Part shown: in pieces, positions 1 to 7,425 of the stretch | Numbering within the stretch: the first letter of the stretch is position 1 | Layout: every line of letters starts with the position of its first letter | Position numbers and translations under genes: made by a program | From: Tardiphaga sp. | GTDB taxonomy: Bacteria > Pseudomonadota > Alphaproteobacteria > Rhizobiales > Xanthobacteraceae | DNA length: 24,570 nucleotides | Direction of reading: 5' to 3' | NCBI GenBank assembly: GCA_028290325.1 | Contig: JAQGJY010000202.1 | Span: 1-24,570, forward strand | Notes under the pieces: model-generated | Databases searched by the model: none | The model's input: the letters and a program-made list of their open reading frames with translations, nothing else | Told to the model about the DNA's origin: nothing

Positions 1-2048
1 TCGGCGGCCAGGAAGCCTTGCGCGAACTCAGCTCGCACAGCATCGGCGTCCGGCAGTTTCTCGGCATGGAGATCAATCCGCGCGCCGTGGCGATCGCTGA
101 ACTCGTGCTCTGGATCGGCTACCTGCAATGGCACTTCCGCACGCAAGGCGGCATGCCGAACGAGCCGGTGCTGCAAGCCTTTGGCAATATCACCGCGATG
201 AATGCCGTGCTGACGTGGGACGGCGCGCCGCGGATCGCCCGCGTAAAAGGCAAGGAGGTCTATCCGAACCCGCGCCGGCCGGACTGGCCGCAGGCCGAGT
301 TCATCGTCGGCAATCCGCCGTTTATTGGTAACAAGCGAATGCGCAAGCTGTTGGGCGACGGATACCTCGAGGCGCTCCATTCGGAATATATCGGAATGGA
401 GTCATCTGACTTTGTCATGTACTGGTGGGATCATGCTGCTGACCTCTTGCGTAACAACGCATCCGCCCTGCAACGATTCGGTTTCGTCACGACGAATTCG
501 ATAACGCAGACTTTCAATCGCAGGGTTATCGACAAACACCTATTCCACGGCGATCTTTCGATCGTTCACGCGTACCGTGACCACCCGTGGACGACGTCGA
601 CCACCGACGCAGCGGCTGTCCGCATTGCAATGACAGTATTGGCCAAGGGCAGACGAATTGGCCTCTCTCATAAGACTCTCAGTGAAACACACCTCGAAAA
701 TGATCAGCAATTGCTGGCTTTCGGCGCGCAGTCGGGCCTGATACATTCCGACTTGACGGTCGGGGCAAACGTGGCGGGCGCCGGACGCTTGCAATCCAAC
801 GCCGGTTTATCGCACCAAGGCGTGATACTCGTCGGAGACGGTTTCCGCTTGACGCGGAGCGACGTAAAAACACTTGGCTTCAAGCTTGGAAAACTACCAC
901 CCCAAATCCGGCGTTACGTGATCGGACGCGACATCGTTCAGCGATCGGAAGAAAGATATGTCATCGACTTTTTCGGTTTGAGTTCGATAGAAGCTCGCCG
1001 ATTGCAGCCGAAACTTTTTCAGATCGTTTTGCATCGCGTGAAGCCGCAGCGAGATCAAGTGAGTCGGCAAAAAACGCGAGACGCGTTTTGGATTTACGCC
1101 GAGCCCCGACGGTTGATGCGTGATGCGACAGAAAAGCTTTCGAGATACATTGCGACTTGCAGAACCGCGAAGCACCGCCTCTTTCAGTTTCTCGACACCT
1201 CGGTTTTGCCGGATGCAAAAATCGTCGCAATTGCCATGCAGGACAGTTTTGACCTCGGCGTGCTTTCATCACGCGCCCATTTGATTTGGGCCGAAAGTTC
1301 GGGGGCCAGGTTGGGCGTCGGCAATGATCTGAATTACAATCACTCCGAATGCTTCGCGAAATTCCCCTTCCCCGACGCCAACAACATTCAGAAGCACACC
1401 ATCCGCCTGATCGCCGACGAACTCGACGCGCACCGGAAGCGCGTGCTGGCGGAGCACGATCATCTGACCTTGACCGGCCTCTACAATGTGCTGGACATGC
1501 TGCGCGCGGGTACCGCGCCTGACGCGCTCGACGACAAGCACCGCGCGATCTTCAACGACGGTCTCGTGCTGATCCTGAAGGAGTTGCACGACCGGCTCGA
1601 TATCGCCGTCGCGGAAGCCTATGGCTGGCCCGCCGATTTGGCCGACGATCAGATCCTGCGCCGGCTGGTGGCGCTGAACGCCACCCGCGCGGACGAGGAA
1701 GCGCGCGGCGAGGTCCGCTGGCTGCGGCCGGATTACCAGATCCCGCGATTTGCCAAGACGGCCGACAGGCAAGCCGTCGCCGAACAAGGCGCGCAGATCA
1801 AAGCCACGCTCGATCCGGTCGCGATCCAGCAGAAAATCTCGTTTCCGAGCAATGCCGTCGAGCAGACGGCGGCGGTCTTCGCGGCATTGGCGTCGGCCGC
1901 CGTGCCGCTGGACGCCGGCGCGATCGCGGCGCATTTCCGCAAGACCAAGACGAGCGAAAAGAAAATCGAGGACGTGTTGTGGTCGCTGGCGCGGCTTGGT
2001 CACGTCACCACGAATGGCAAGACGTTCATGCTGCGTCGCGTGGCGTGA
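1..2048 (+). CDS. DNA adenine methyltransferase (type II R-M, Eco57I/MmeI-like), 3' part
   Basis: The reading frame is open to the left edge (codons before the TTG at 18 continue in frame), so at least 682 residues of a larger protein are seen and the true start is outside. Residues are numbered from 18. Residues 15-40 (GMEINPRAVAIAELVLWIGY) fit the acidic motif that follows the SAM-binding loop, and NPPF at 99-102 is the catalytic motif IV of N6-adenine methyltransferases. The DPxxGSG SAM motif is not present and should lie upstream. After NPPF comes a family-typical stretch (DFVMYWW, then TTNSITQTFNRRV), then a variable region that I take as target recognition, then a conserved helical C-terminal part ending in a small winged-helix-like segment (about 610-676). 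In this family one polypeptide often carries both nuclease and methyltransferase; the nuclease part cannot be seen here. GC falls to about 53% over 361-1380 against about 66-68% in the flanks. Alternatives are an orphan methyltransferase or the methylase of a larger defence system. Confidence 0.8.
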   Translation, partial: GGQEALRELSSHSIGVRQFLGMEINPRAVAIAELVLWIGYLQWHFRTQGGMPNEPVLQAFGNITAMNAVLTWDGAPRIARVKGKEVYPNPRRPDWPQAEFIVGNPPFIGNKRMRKLLGDGYLEALHSEYIGMESSDFVMYWWDHAADLLRNNASALQRFGFVTTNSITQTFNRRVIDKHLFHGDLSIVHAYRDHPWTTSTTDAAAVRIAMTVLAKGRRIGLSHKTLSETHLENDQQLLAFGAQSGLIHSDLTVGANVAGAGRLQSNAGLSHQGVILVGDGFRLTRSDVKTLGFKLGKLPPQIRRYVIGRDIVQRSEERYVIDFFGLSSIEARRLQPKLFQIVLHRVKPQRDQVSRQKTRDAFWIYAEPRRLMRDATEKLSRYIATCRTAKHRLFQFLDTSVLPDAKIVAIAMQDSFDLGVLSSRAHLIWAESSGARLGVGNDLNYNHSECFAKFPFPDANNIQKHTIRLIADELDAHRKRVLAEHDHLTLTGLYNVLDMLRAGTAPDALDDKHRAIFNDGLVLILKELHDRLDIAVAEAYGWPADLADDQILRRLVALNATRADEEARGEVRWLRPDYQIPRFAKTADRQAVAEQGAQIKATLDPVAIQQKISFPSNAVEQTAAVFAALASAAVPLDAGAIAAHFRKTKTSEKKIEDVLWSLARLGHVTTNGKTFMLRRVA

Positions 2049-2133
2049 GCCGCGGCCTCACGCCTCGACGTCATCGGCGACACCAGGGCGGGGGCGATGG
2101 CCGCCGGGTGTCGCGACGATCAGCCGATCGCCC

Positions 2134-3114
2134 CTACAACCACTTCTTCCACTTGAAGAACATGTACGGCAGCGCGCCGGCCAGCAGCATCATGACCAGC
2201 GCCATCGGATAGCCGATCTGCCATTCCAGCTCCGGCATGATCTTGAAATTCATGCCGTAGATCGAGGCGATCAGCGTCGGCGGCATCAGCACCACGGCCA
2301 TCACGGAGAACAGCTTGATGATGTTGTTCTGTTCGAGATTGACGACGCCGAGCATCGCATCCAGCACGAAGGTGATCTTGTTCGACAGATAAGAGGCGTG
2401 ATCCGTCAGCGACGACACGTCGCGCTGCATGGTCTTGAGCTGCGCGCGCATTTCCTTTGACCACTTGACGCCATCGGCCTCCGCGGTGACGAACGTGACG
2501 AGCCGGCCGATCGACACCAGGCTCTCGCGCACTTTCGAGGTCAGGTCGCCTTTGCGGCCGATGGTGATGAGGATTTCGGAATAGCGCTTGGCGTGACCGG
2601 TGCGCGCGGAGCCCTCCGGCTCGAAGATCGCATGGCTGACGGCATCGACGTCCGCGCCGGCGCGCTCCAGAATATCGGCGCAGCGGTCGATCACCGCATC
2701 GAGCAATTCGAGCAGCACCGCTTCGCCGGTCGAACACGGCGTCGCGCCACGCGCGAGCCGGTTCTCGACCAGCACGAACGGCCGTGGCTCGTCATAACGC
2801 ACGGTGACCAGCCGCTTGCCGCCGAGGATGAACGTCACCGGCGTGATCCGCGCCGATTCGGTATCGGCCGCGCACATCAGGCTGGCGGTCATATAGCGCG
2901 CGCCGTTCTCGATATAGAGGCGGCTGGAGATTTCGATCTCCTGCATTTCCTCGCGGGTCGGAACCGCGATGCCGACCAGCCGCTCGACGGCGTGGTCCTC
3001 TTCCGGCGTCGGCTTCACCATGTCGATCCACACCGCGTCCGGCGGCAGCGACGCCAGATCGACCGGCTCTGATCTCTTCAACGCGGCATCGGAGGGGGTG
3101 TAGATCGACAACAT
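2134..3114 (-). CDS. corA: CorA-family magnesium transporter
   Basis: This encodes a 326-residue CorA-type channel for Mg2+ (possibly Co2+/Ni2+) in the inner membrane. The long N-terminal cytosolic domain is followed by two C-terminal membrane segments, and the diagnostic GMN selectivity motif sits at residues 287-289 (IYGMNFKIMPE) at the end of the first. The C-terminus is the basic FKWKKWL, as expected on the cytosolic side. The frame can be extended ten codons to 3144, but I chose the ATG at 3114 because GGAG lies 7 nt upstream of it, whereas 3144 has no clear ribosome site. The gene is transcribed towards the methyltransferase gene and is divergent from the L,D-transpeptidase gene across 353 bp. 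No Mg2+-sensing leader is evident. Assignment to the family is firm; the exact ion is inferred. Confidence 0.93.
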   Translation of the reverse strand: MLSIYTPSDAALKRSEPVDLASLPPDAVWIDMVKPTPEEDHAVERLVGIAVPTREEMQEIEISSRLYIENGARYMTASLMCAADTESARITPVTFILGGKRLVTVRYDEPRPFVLVENRLARGATPCSTGEAVLLELLDAVIDRCADILERAGADVDAVSHAIFEPEGSARTGHAKRYSEILITIGRKGDLTSKVRESLVSIGRLVTFVTAEADGVKWSKEMRAQLKTMQRDVSSLTDHASYLSNKITFVLDAMLGVVNLEQNNIIKLFSVMAVVLMPPTLIASIYGMNFKIMPELEWQIGYPMALVMMLLAGALPYMFFKWKKWL

Positions 3115-3467
3115 CAGGCAACTCCGGAAGAAGGCAACGGACATGCGACCTGCGCCAGTCCGGACGATTCGGGCAAGAAGCCCTTGAGCGCGGGCGGATT
3201 TCGGCCTCAGCTCGGGCGTCAGTTAGGCGGAATGACGGCCAAGGCAAGGCTTATCGTCAACACTTGCTTAACGATTCATCGATGCATGAAAATCATGCGG
3301 CATTTATGACACAGCTGTGGCCTCGCAGTGCGGCGAGACGATCTGGATGCTGGAAAATTCAGGGATTTCAGCGATAGTGGCCGAACAAGAAAACTGATGT
3401 TCAAAGCTTCGATTTTTGACTTGTCCTATGGCGCATTTGGCGCCGATGTCCGCGATTGGAATATGTG
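3115..3467. other. Divergent intergenic region between corA and the L,D-transpeptidase gene
   Basis: No coding region that I can support lies here. It must carry the promoters of both flanking genes. On the minus strand a TTGACG (complement of 3255-3260) could be a -35 box for corA, but I do not see a convincing -10 at the right distance. A hairpin-forming inverted repeat (3284-3298) and a 10-bp perfect palindrome (3310-3319) lie near its centre. Confidence 0.5.
3284..3319. promoter_or_regulatory. Two adjacent palindromes, possible operator
   Basis: GCATGA-AAA-TCATGC (3284-3298) is a 6-bp inverted repeat with a 3-nt loop. CACAGCTGTG (3310-3319) is a perfect 10-bp palindrome eleven bases further on. 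Both lie between divergent genes, where operators are common. No regulator family is recognised from them, and short palindromes also arise by chance. Confidence 0.25.
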
Positions 3468-4154
3468 ATGGCTTCCTTGAAGGCGAAACTGGCCGTGCTT
3501 GCAGCGGGCTTCATGCTGTCGGGCTGCATGCAGACGGCGACGACCTTTCAGGCCGCGCCGGAAGCCAGCCTCAAGGCCAACGACAAAGCCCAGCTCGCCA
3601 AGGCCCGCTATGTGAATACGCCTGTCGCCGAGCCCTTCCGCCGCGCCATCGTCAACTATCACCGCAAGGAAGCGCCGGGCACGATCGTCGTCGATTCCGA
3701 CAACCATTACCTGTATTACGTGCAGGACGGCGGCAAGGCGATCCGCTACGGCGTCACCGTGGGCGAGGAAGCGCTGGCGTTCTCCGGCATCGCGCGGGTC
3801 GGCAACATGGCCGAATGGCCGAAATGGACGCCGACCGCCGACATCCACAAGCGCATCGAAGGCCTGCCGGCCTCGGTGCCCGGCGGCGTCGACAATCCGC
3901 TCGGCGCGCGCGCGCTGTATCTCTATCAAGGCAACCGCGACACCCTGTTCCGCATCCACGGCACCAACCAGCCGGAATATATCGGCGCGTCGATCTCGTC
4001 GGGCTGCATCCGGATGACCAACGAAGACGTCATCGACCTCTATAGCCGCGTCAAGCCGGGCTCGATCGTCGTCGTGCTCGACCCCAAGCAGGGCGATTCG
4101 CCGTATAATTCGAAGATGGCGCTGCAGGGCGGCAACGCGATGGCGTCGTACTGA
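3468..4154 (+). CDS. L,D-transpeptidase lipoprotein (YkuD domain)
   Basis: This 228-residue protein carries a YkuD (ErfK/YbiS/YcfS/YnhG) domain. Such enzymes form 3-3 peptidoglycan cross-links or attach proteins to peptidoglycan in the periplasm. The N-terminus is a lipoprotein signal: a hydrophobic stretch ending in LSGC with the lipidated cysteine at residue 20. The catalytic signature is complete, with His164 (HGTNQP) and Cys180 (SSGCIRM). I chose ATG 3468; GTG 3465 and TTG 3456 are in frame but have no better ribosome site. A strong hairpin terminator follows 25 bp after the stop. The gene is monocistronic by context. Which of the possible L,D-transpeptidase reactions it performs cannot be read from the sequence. 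Confidence 0.92.
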   Translation: MASLKAKLAVLAAGFMLSGCMQTATTFQAAPEASLKANDKAQLAKARYVNTPVAEPFRRAIVNYHRKEAPGTIVVDSDNHYLYYVQDGGKAIRYGVTVGEEALAFSGIARVGNMAEWPKWTPTADIHKRIEGLPASVPGGVDNPLGARALYLYQGNRDTLFRIHGTNQPEYIGASISSGCIRMTNEDVIDLYSRVKPGSIVVVLDPKQGDSPYNSKMALQGGNAMASY

Positions 4155-4179
4155 CGACGCTTCGGAACCACCAGAATTG

Positions 4180-4209
4180 AAAAAGCGCCGGTGCCAGCCG
4201 GCGCTTTTT
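4180..4209. terminator. Bidirectional intrinsic terminator
   Basis: A perfect 12-bp stem, AAAAAGCGCCGG (4180-4191) with CCGGCGCTTTTT (4198-4209), encloses a 6-nt loop and is followed by another T. The A-run on the left and T-run on the right give a U-tract on both strands. It lies between the convergent L,D-transpeptidase and gapR genes, so it can end both. Confidence 0.93.
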
Positions 4210-4280
4210 TGTTGGGGTATCGATTCCGGGCTCACGTCTGATGGCAAGAACCAGCCTGACATGCCGCCCGGAATGATGGA

Positions 4281-4556
4281 TCACAGCATCCCGAGCGCCT
4301 GGAGATAGGTCTCCAGAATGGTTTCCTGTTCGGCGCGCTCGTTGGCGTCCTGCTTCCGCATCCGGATGATGGTGCGCAGCGCCTTGACGTCATAGCCATT
4401 GCCCTTGGCCTCGCCATAGACATCCTTGATGTCGTCCGAAATCGTCTTCTTCTCTTCTTCAAGCCGCTCGATCCGCTCGATGATGGCCTTGAGCTGATCC
4501 TTGGCGAAAGAATGCGTCGTCGCGTCGTCGTTGAGGGCAGCGGCTGAGGTGGCCAT
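4281..4556 (-). CDS. gapR: GapR / DUF2312 nucleoid-associated protein
   Basis: The 91-residue product has the typical DUF2312 composition: an acidic/polar N-terminus (to about residue 18), then a long charged helix (DQLKAIIERIERLEEEKKTI, a coiled coil), then a helical C-terminus with an arginine/lysine-rich stretch near residues 56-72. The Caulobacter member GapR is of similar length, binds AT-rich overtwisted DNA and supports chromosome replication; the same role here is inferred from homology. The ATG at 4556 has AGGAG 8 nt upstream. The gene lies 239 bp downstream of the DUF1244 gene on the same strand, so it likely has its own promoter in that gap, and it faces the terminator at 4180-4209. 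Confidence 0.93.
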   Translation of the reverse strand: MATSAAALNDDATTHSFAKDQLKAIIERIERLEEEKKTISDDIKDVYGEAKGNGYDVKALRTIIRMRKQDANERAEQETILETYLQALGML

Positions 4557-4795
4557 CCGAGGTACTCCTGATGAACTCTAGAATGAGATGCGAGGCGCGC
4601 GCGGCGGCGTCGAATGCGGGCGGACAGTCGGAAGCCGGACGCGCGGCGTCAAGGCGCCATCCCGGTCGTCCACAGCGTCCCCACACCTTTCGCGATCGTC
4701 GCGCCGCTCTGCTTCACAGCAAAGGGTGAACCGGAGATTAAAACCCTGCGGCTCGTCTTCCTGGATACCCGCTCGGTCCCGCGATGCGGCCAACC

Positions 4796-5101
4796 TCAAT
4801 GCCCGGCGGCGCTGGCCTTCATGGTGGCGATCTGCTCGGGCGTCGCCTCGCTTTGGTACCGCGCCTTCCAGTCCGCGTAGGGCATGCCATAGACCGCCTC
4901 GCGGCTGGCCTCCTTGGTCATCGCCACGCCGCGCGCGTCGGCGGCATCCTTCAGCCAGTTCGACAGGCAGTTGCGACAGAAGCCGGCCATGTTCATCAGA
5001 TCGATGTTCTGCACATCGCTGCGCTCCCGCAGATGCGCGACCAGCCGGCGGAACACCGCCGCTTCGAGTTCGGTCCGCGTGGTGTCGTCGTTGATCGTCA
5101 T
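4796..5101 (-). CDS. DUF1244 family protein
   Basis: This 101-residue protein matches the DUF1244 family by its FCRNCLSNWL motif (a CxxC near residues 48-51 of the chosen start), its acidic N-terminus and the conserved YGMPYADWKARYQ segment. The family is widespread in proteobacteria and its biochemical role is unknown; the CxxC could bind metal or be redox-active, but that is inference. The frame extends upstream to 5191, but I chose the ATG at 5101 because AAGGGG lies just upstream and the family starts there. It is divergent from the DUF1036 gene and upstream of gapR on the same strand. Confidence 0.87.
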   Translation of the reverse strand: MTINDDTTRTELEAAVFRRLVAHLRERSDVQNIDLMNMAGFCRNCLSNWLKDAADARGVAMTKEASREAVYGMPYADWKARYQSEATPEQIATMKASAAGH

Positions 5102-5273
5102 GCTGGAACCCCTTCTTTGTTCTGATGAGATGGAGATGTCACACAATATGCCAAGTCGGGTTGCACATGCTGGGCCGACGCGGATAGTCATTGGTACCCA
5201 TCAAACGGGGCTGCGCCGTTGACAGGCCTCCCCGGCCACGCGAAACCACGACGACAAGAAATTGCGCCGGCTC

Positions 5274-5879
5274 ATGATCCCATACATCCCTCATCGTCAC
5301 ACCTTGCTGCGCCGCAGCGCAATGCTGTCCCTGCTCGCACTGGCGATCCTGGGTGGCTGCGCCCTCAGCGCCGCGCCCGCCAAGGCTGACTTCCGACTCT
5401 GCAACAACACACCCAGTCGGGTCGGCATCGCGCTGGGCTACAAGGATGCCGAGGGCTGGACCACCGAAGGCTGGTGGAACGTCTCGTCGCGCGCCTGCGA
5501 AACTCTGCTCCGTGGCACGCTTGTCGCACGCTTCTATTACATCTACGCACTGGACTACGACCGCGGCGGCGAATGGTCGGGGCAGGCTTTCATGTGCTCG
5601 CGCGACAAGGAATTCACCATCAAGGGCACGGAAAATTGCCTGGCGCGCGGCTTTGACCGGACCGGCTTCTTCGAGGTCGATACCGGTGAGCAGCGCGCCT
5701 GGACGGTCCAACTGACCGAATCGAGCGAACAATCCGCGCCGCGCCTGCCGGGAATCCCCGGCACGCCCGGTCCCAATCTGTCCGGACAGGGCGGCGGCCT
5801 TCCCGGCCTGCCCAATCCGTCGCCGCCGGCCCCCGGCTCGCCGGGCCTGCCGGGCATCACACCCGGAGCCAAACCATGA
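5274..5879 (+). CDS. DUF1036 exported protein with Pro/Gly-rich tail
   Basis: This 201-residue protein belongs to the DUF1036 family, recognised by the segments DFRLCNNTPSRVGIALGYKD, GWWNVSSRACETLL and the CLARGFDRTGFFEVDTG region. The N-terminus is exported: a basic start, a hydrophobic core and either an LGGC lipobox (Cys29) or cleavage after AKA near residue 38. DUF1036 function is unknown. Residues 156-201 form a proline/glycine-rich, collagen-like tail (repeats such as LPGIPGTPG and SPGLPGI) that looks disordered. I chose ATG 5274; a TTG at 5262 is in frame. The stop codon overlaps the pyk start by 4 nt (ATGA), so the two genes are translationally coupled. Confidence 0.88.
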   Translation: MIPYIPHRHTLLRRSAMLSLLALAILGGCALSAAPAKADFRLCNNTPSRVGIALGYKDAEGWTTEGWWNVSSRACETLLRGTLVARFYYIYALDYDRGGEWSGQAFMCSRDKEFTIKGTENCLARGFDRTGFFEVDTGEQRAWTVQLTESSEQSAPRLPGIPGTPGPNLSGQGGGLPGLPNPSPPAPGSPGLPGITPGAKP

Positions 5880-7303
5880 GACGCCTGCGCCGGATCAAGA
5901 TCCTCGCCACCTTGGGCCCCGCCTCCTCGAGCAGCGCGATGATCCGCAAGCTGTTCGAGGCCGGTGCGGACGTCTTCCGCATCAATATGAGCCATACCTC
6001 GCACGACACCATGCGCGAACTGGTGAAAACCATTCGCAACGTCGAGGGCAGCTATGGCCGCCCGATCGGCATTCTGGTCGATCTTCAGGGCCCCAAATTG
6101 CGGCTCGGGATGTTTGCCGAGGGCGCGATCCAGCTCAAGAACGGTGAGAGCTTCACGCTCGATTCGGACAAGACCCCGGGCGACGGGCTGCGCGTGAACC
6201 TGCCGCATCCGGAGATTCTCGCGGCGCTGCGGCCCGGCCACGCGCTGTTGCTCGACGACGGCAAGGTCCGGCTGATCGCGGAAGACTGCACGCCCGATCG
6301 CGCCATCACCCGCGTGGTGATCGGTGGCCGAATGTCGGACCGCAAAGGCGTCTCGCTGCCGGATACCGATCTGCCGGTGTCGGCGATGACGGCCAAGGAC
6401 CGCGCCGATCTCGAAGCCGCCATTGTCTGCGGCATCGACTGGGTCGCGTTGTCGTTCGTGCAGCGCGCCGACGACGTGGTCGAGGCCAAGAAACTCATTC
6501 GCGGCCGCGCCGCCGTCATGGCCAAGATCGAGAAGCCGCAGGCGATCGACCGGCTCGCGGAGATTCTTGAAGTCTCCGATGCGCTGATGGTGGCGCGTGG
6601 CGATCTCGGCGTCGAACTGCCGCTGGAGCGGGTGCCGTCGCTGCAAAAACAGATGACGCGGATGGCGCGCAAGGCCGGCAAGCCGGTCGTCGTCGCGACG
6701 CAGATGCTGGAGTCGATGATCACGAGCCCGGTGCCGACGCGCGCCGAGGTCTCGGACGTCGCCACCGCCGTCTATGAGGGCGCCGATGCAATCATGCTAT
6801 CGGCTGAATCCGCCGCCGGAAAATTTCCGGTCGAGGCGGTCTCGACCATGAACCGCATCGGCGAGGAAGTTGAGCGCGACCCGATCTATCGCAGCGTGTT
6901 GACCGCGCAGCGGCCCGAGCCCGAAGCCACCGTCGGCGACGCGATCGCCGGCGCCGCGCGGCAGATCGCCGAGACATTGGAATTGGCCGCGATCATTTGC
7001 TGGACCTCGTCAGGGTCGACCGCGATCCGGGTCGCGCGCGAGCGACCGAAGCTGCCGGTCGTCGCGATCACGCCAAACATCGCGACCGGCCGCAAGCTCG
7101 CCGTTGTCTGGGGCGTGCATTGCGTGGTCGCGGAGGACGCGCACGATCTCGACGACATGGTCGATCGCGCCGGCTCGATCGCGTTCCGGGATGGCTTCGC
7201 AAAAGCCGGCCAGCGCGTCATCATCGTCGCCGGCGTGCCGCTCGGCTCGCCCGGCACGACCAACATGGTTCGCATCGCGAACGTGGCGGCGGATCAGGAT
7301 TGA
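5876..7303 (+). CDS. pyk: Pyruvate kinase
   Basis: This 475-residue enzyme converts phosphoenolpyruvate and ADP to pyruvate and ATP in the cytosol. The N-terminal barrel starts with KILATLGPASSS and FRINMSHTSHD. The active-site signature MAKIEKPQAID has Lys217 and Glu219, followed by MVARGDLGVELP (241-) and the VATQMLESMI helix. The C-terminal allosteric domain is complete to residue 475. Length is normal for the family. It starts inside the end of the DUF1036 gene (ATGA overlap at 5876-5879). Palindromic sequences and then a convergent hydrolase gene follow. Confidence 0.98.
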   Translation: MRRLRRIKILATLGPASSSSAMIRKLFEAGADVFRINMSHTSHDTMRELVKTIRNVEGSYGRPIGILVDLQGPKLRLGMFAEGAIQLKNGESFTLDSDKTPGDGLRVNLPHPEILAALRPGHALLLDDGKVRLIAEDCTPDRAITRVVIGGRMSDRKGVSLPDTDLPVSAMTAKDRADLEAAIVCGIDWVALSFVQRADDVVEAKKLIRGRAAVMAKIEKPQAIDRLAEILEVSDALMVARGDLGVELPLERVPSLQKQMTRMARKAGKPVVVATQMLESMITSPVPTRAEVSDVATAVYEGADAIMLSAESAAGKFPVEAVSTMNRIGEEVERDPIYRSVLTAQRPEPEATVGDAIAGAARQIAETLELAAIICWTSSGSTAIRVARERPKLPVVAITPNIATGRKLAVVWGVHCVVAEDAHDLDDMVDRAGSIAFRDGFAKAGQRVIIVAGVPLGSPGTTNMVRIANVAADQD

Positions 7304-7310
7304 GTGATCC

Positions 7311-7408
7311 GTCATAGCCGGGCGAGCGCACCCTTCGCGCGATGACCGGCTATCCAGCTAAATTGTCCTGAGATTGACGGATGGCCGGTCAAGCCGGCAC
7401 GACGGCGG
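7311..7408. repeat. REP-like palindromic sequences in a convergent gap
   Basis: ATAGCCGG (7314-7321) pairs with CCGGCTAT (7346-7353) around a 24-nt GC-rich loop that can fold further. A second small palindrome, GCCGG-TCAAG-CCGGC, lies near 7384-7398. They fill the gap between convergent pyk and the hydrolase gene, so they may act as transcription ends on both sides. The text resembles dispersed GCCGG-type repeats of Bradyrhizobium-group genomes, but that resemblance is from memory. Confidence 0.4.
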
Positions 7409-7425
7409 GGCTTGTGGATCGGCTT

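Noticed and set aside
4578..4799. A 73-aa minus-strand frame between the DUF1244 and gapR genes
   Set aside because: Arg/Asp-rich sequence without a domain, no ribosome site, and it occupies the likely gapR promoter region.
5555..6646. A 363-aa open frame on the minus strand
   Set aside because: It is antisense to the DUF1036 and pyk genes and shows only the charged, His/Arg-rich shadow composition.
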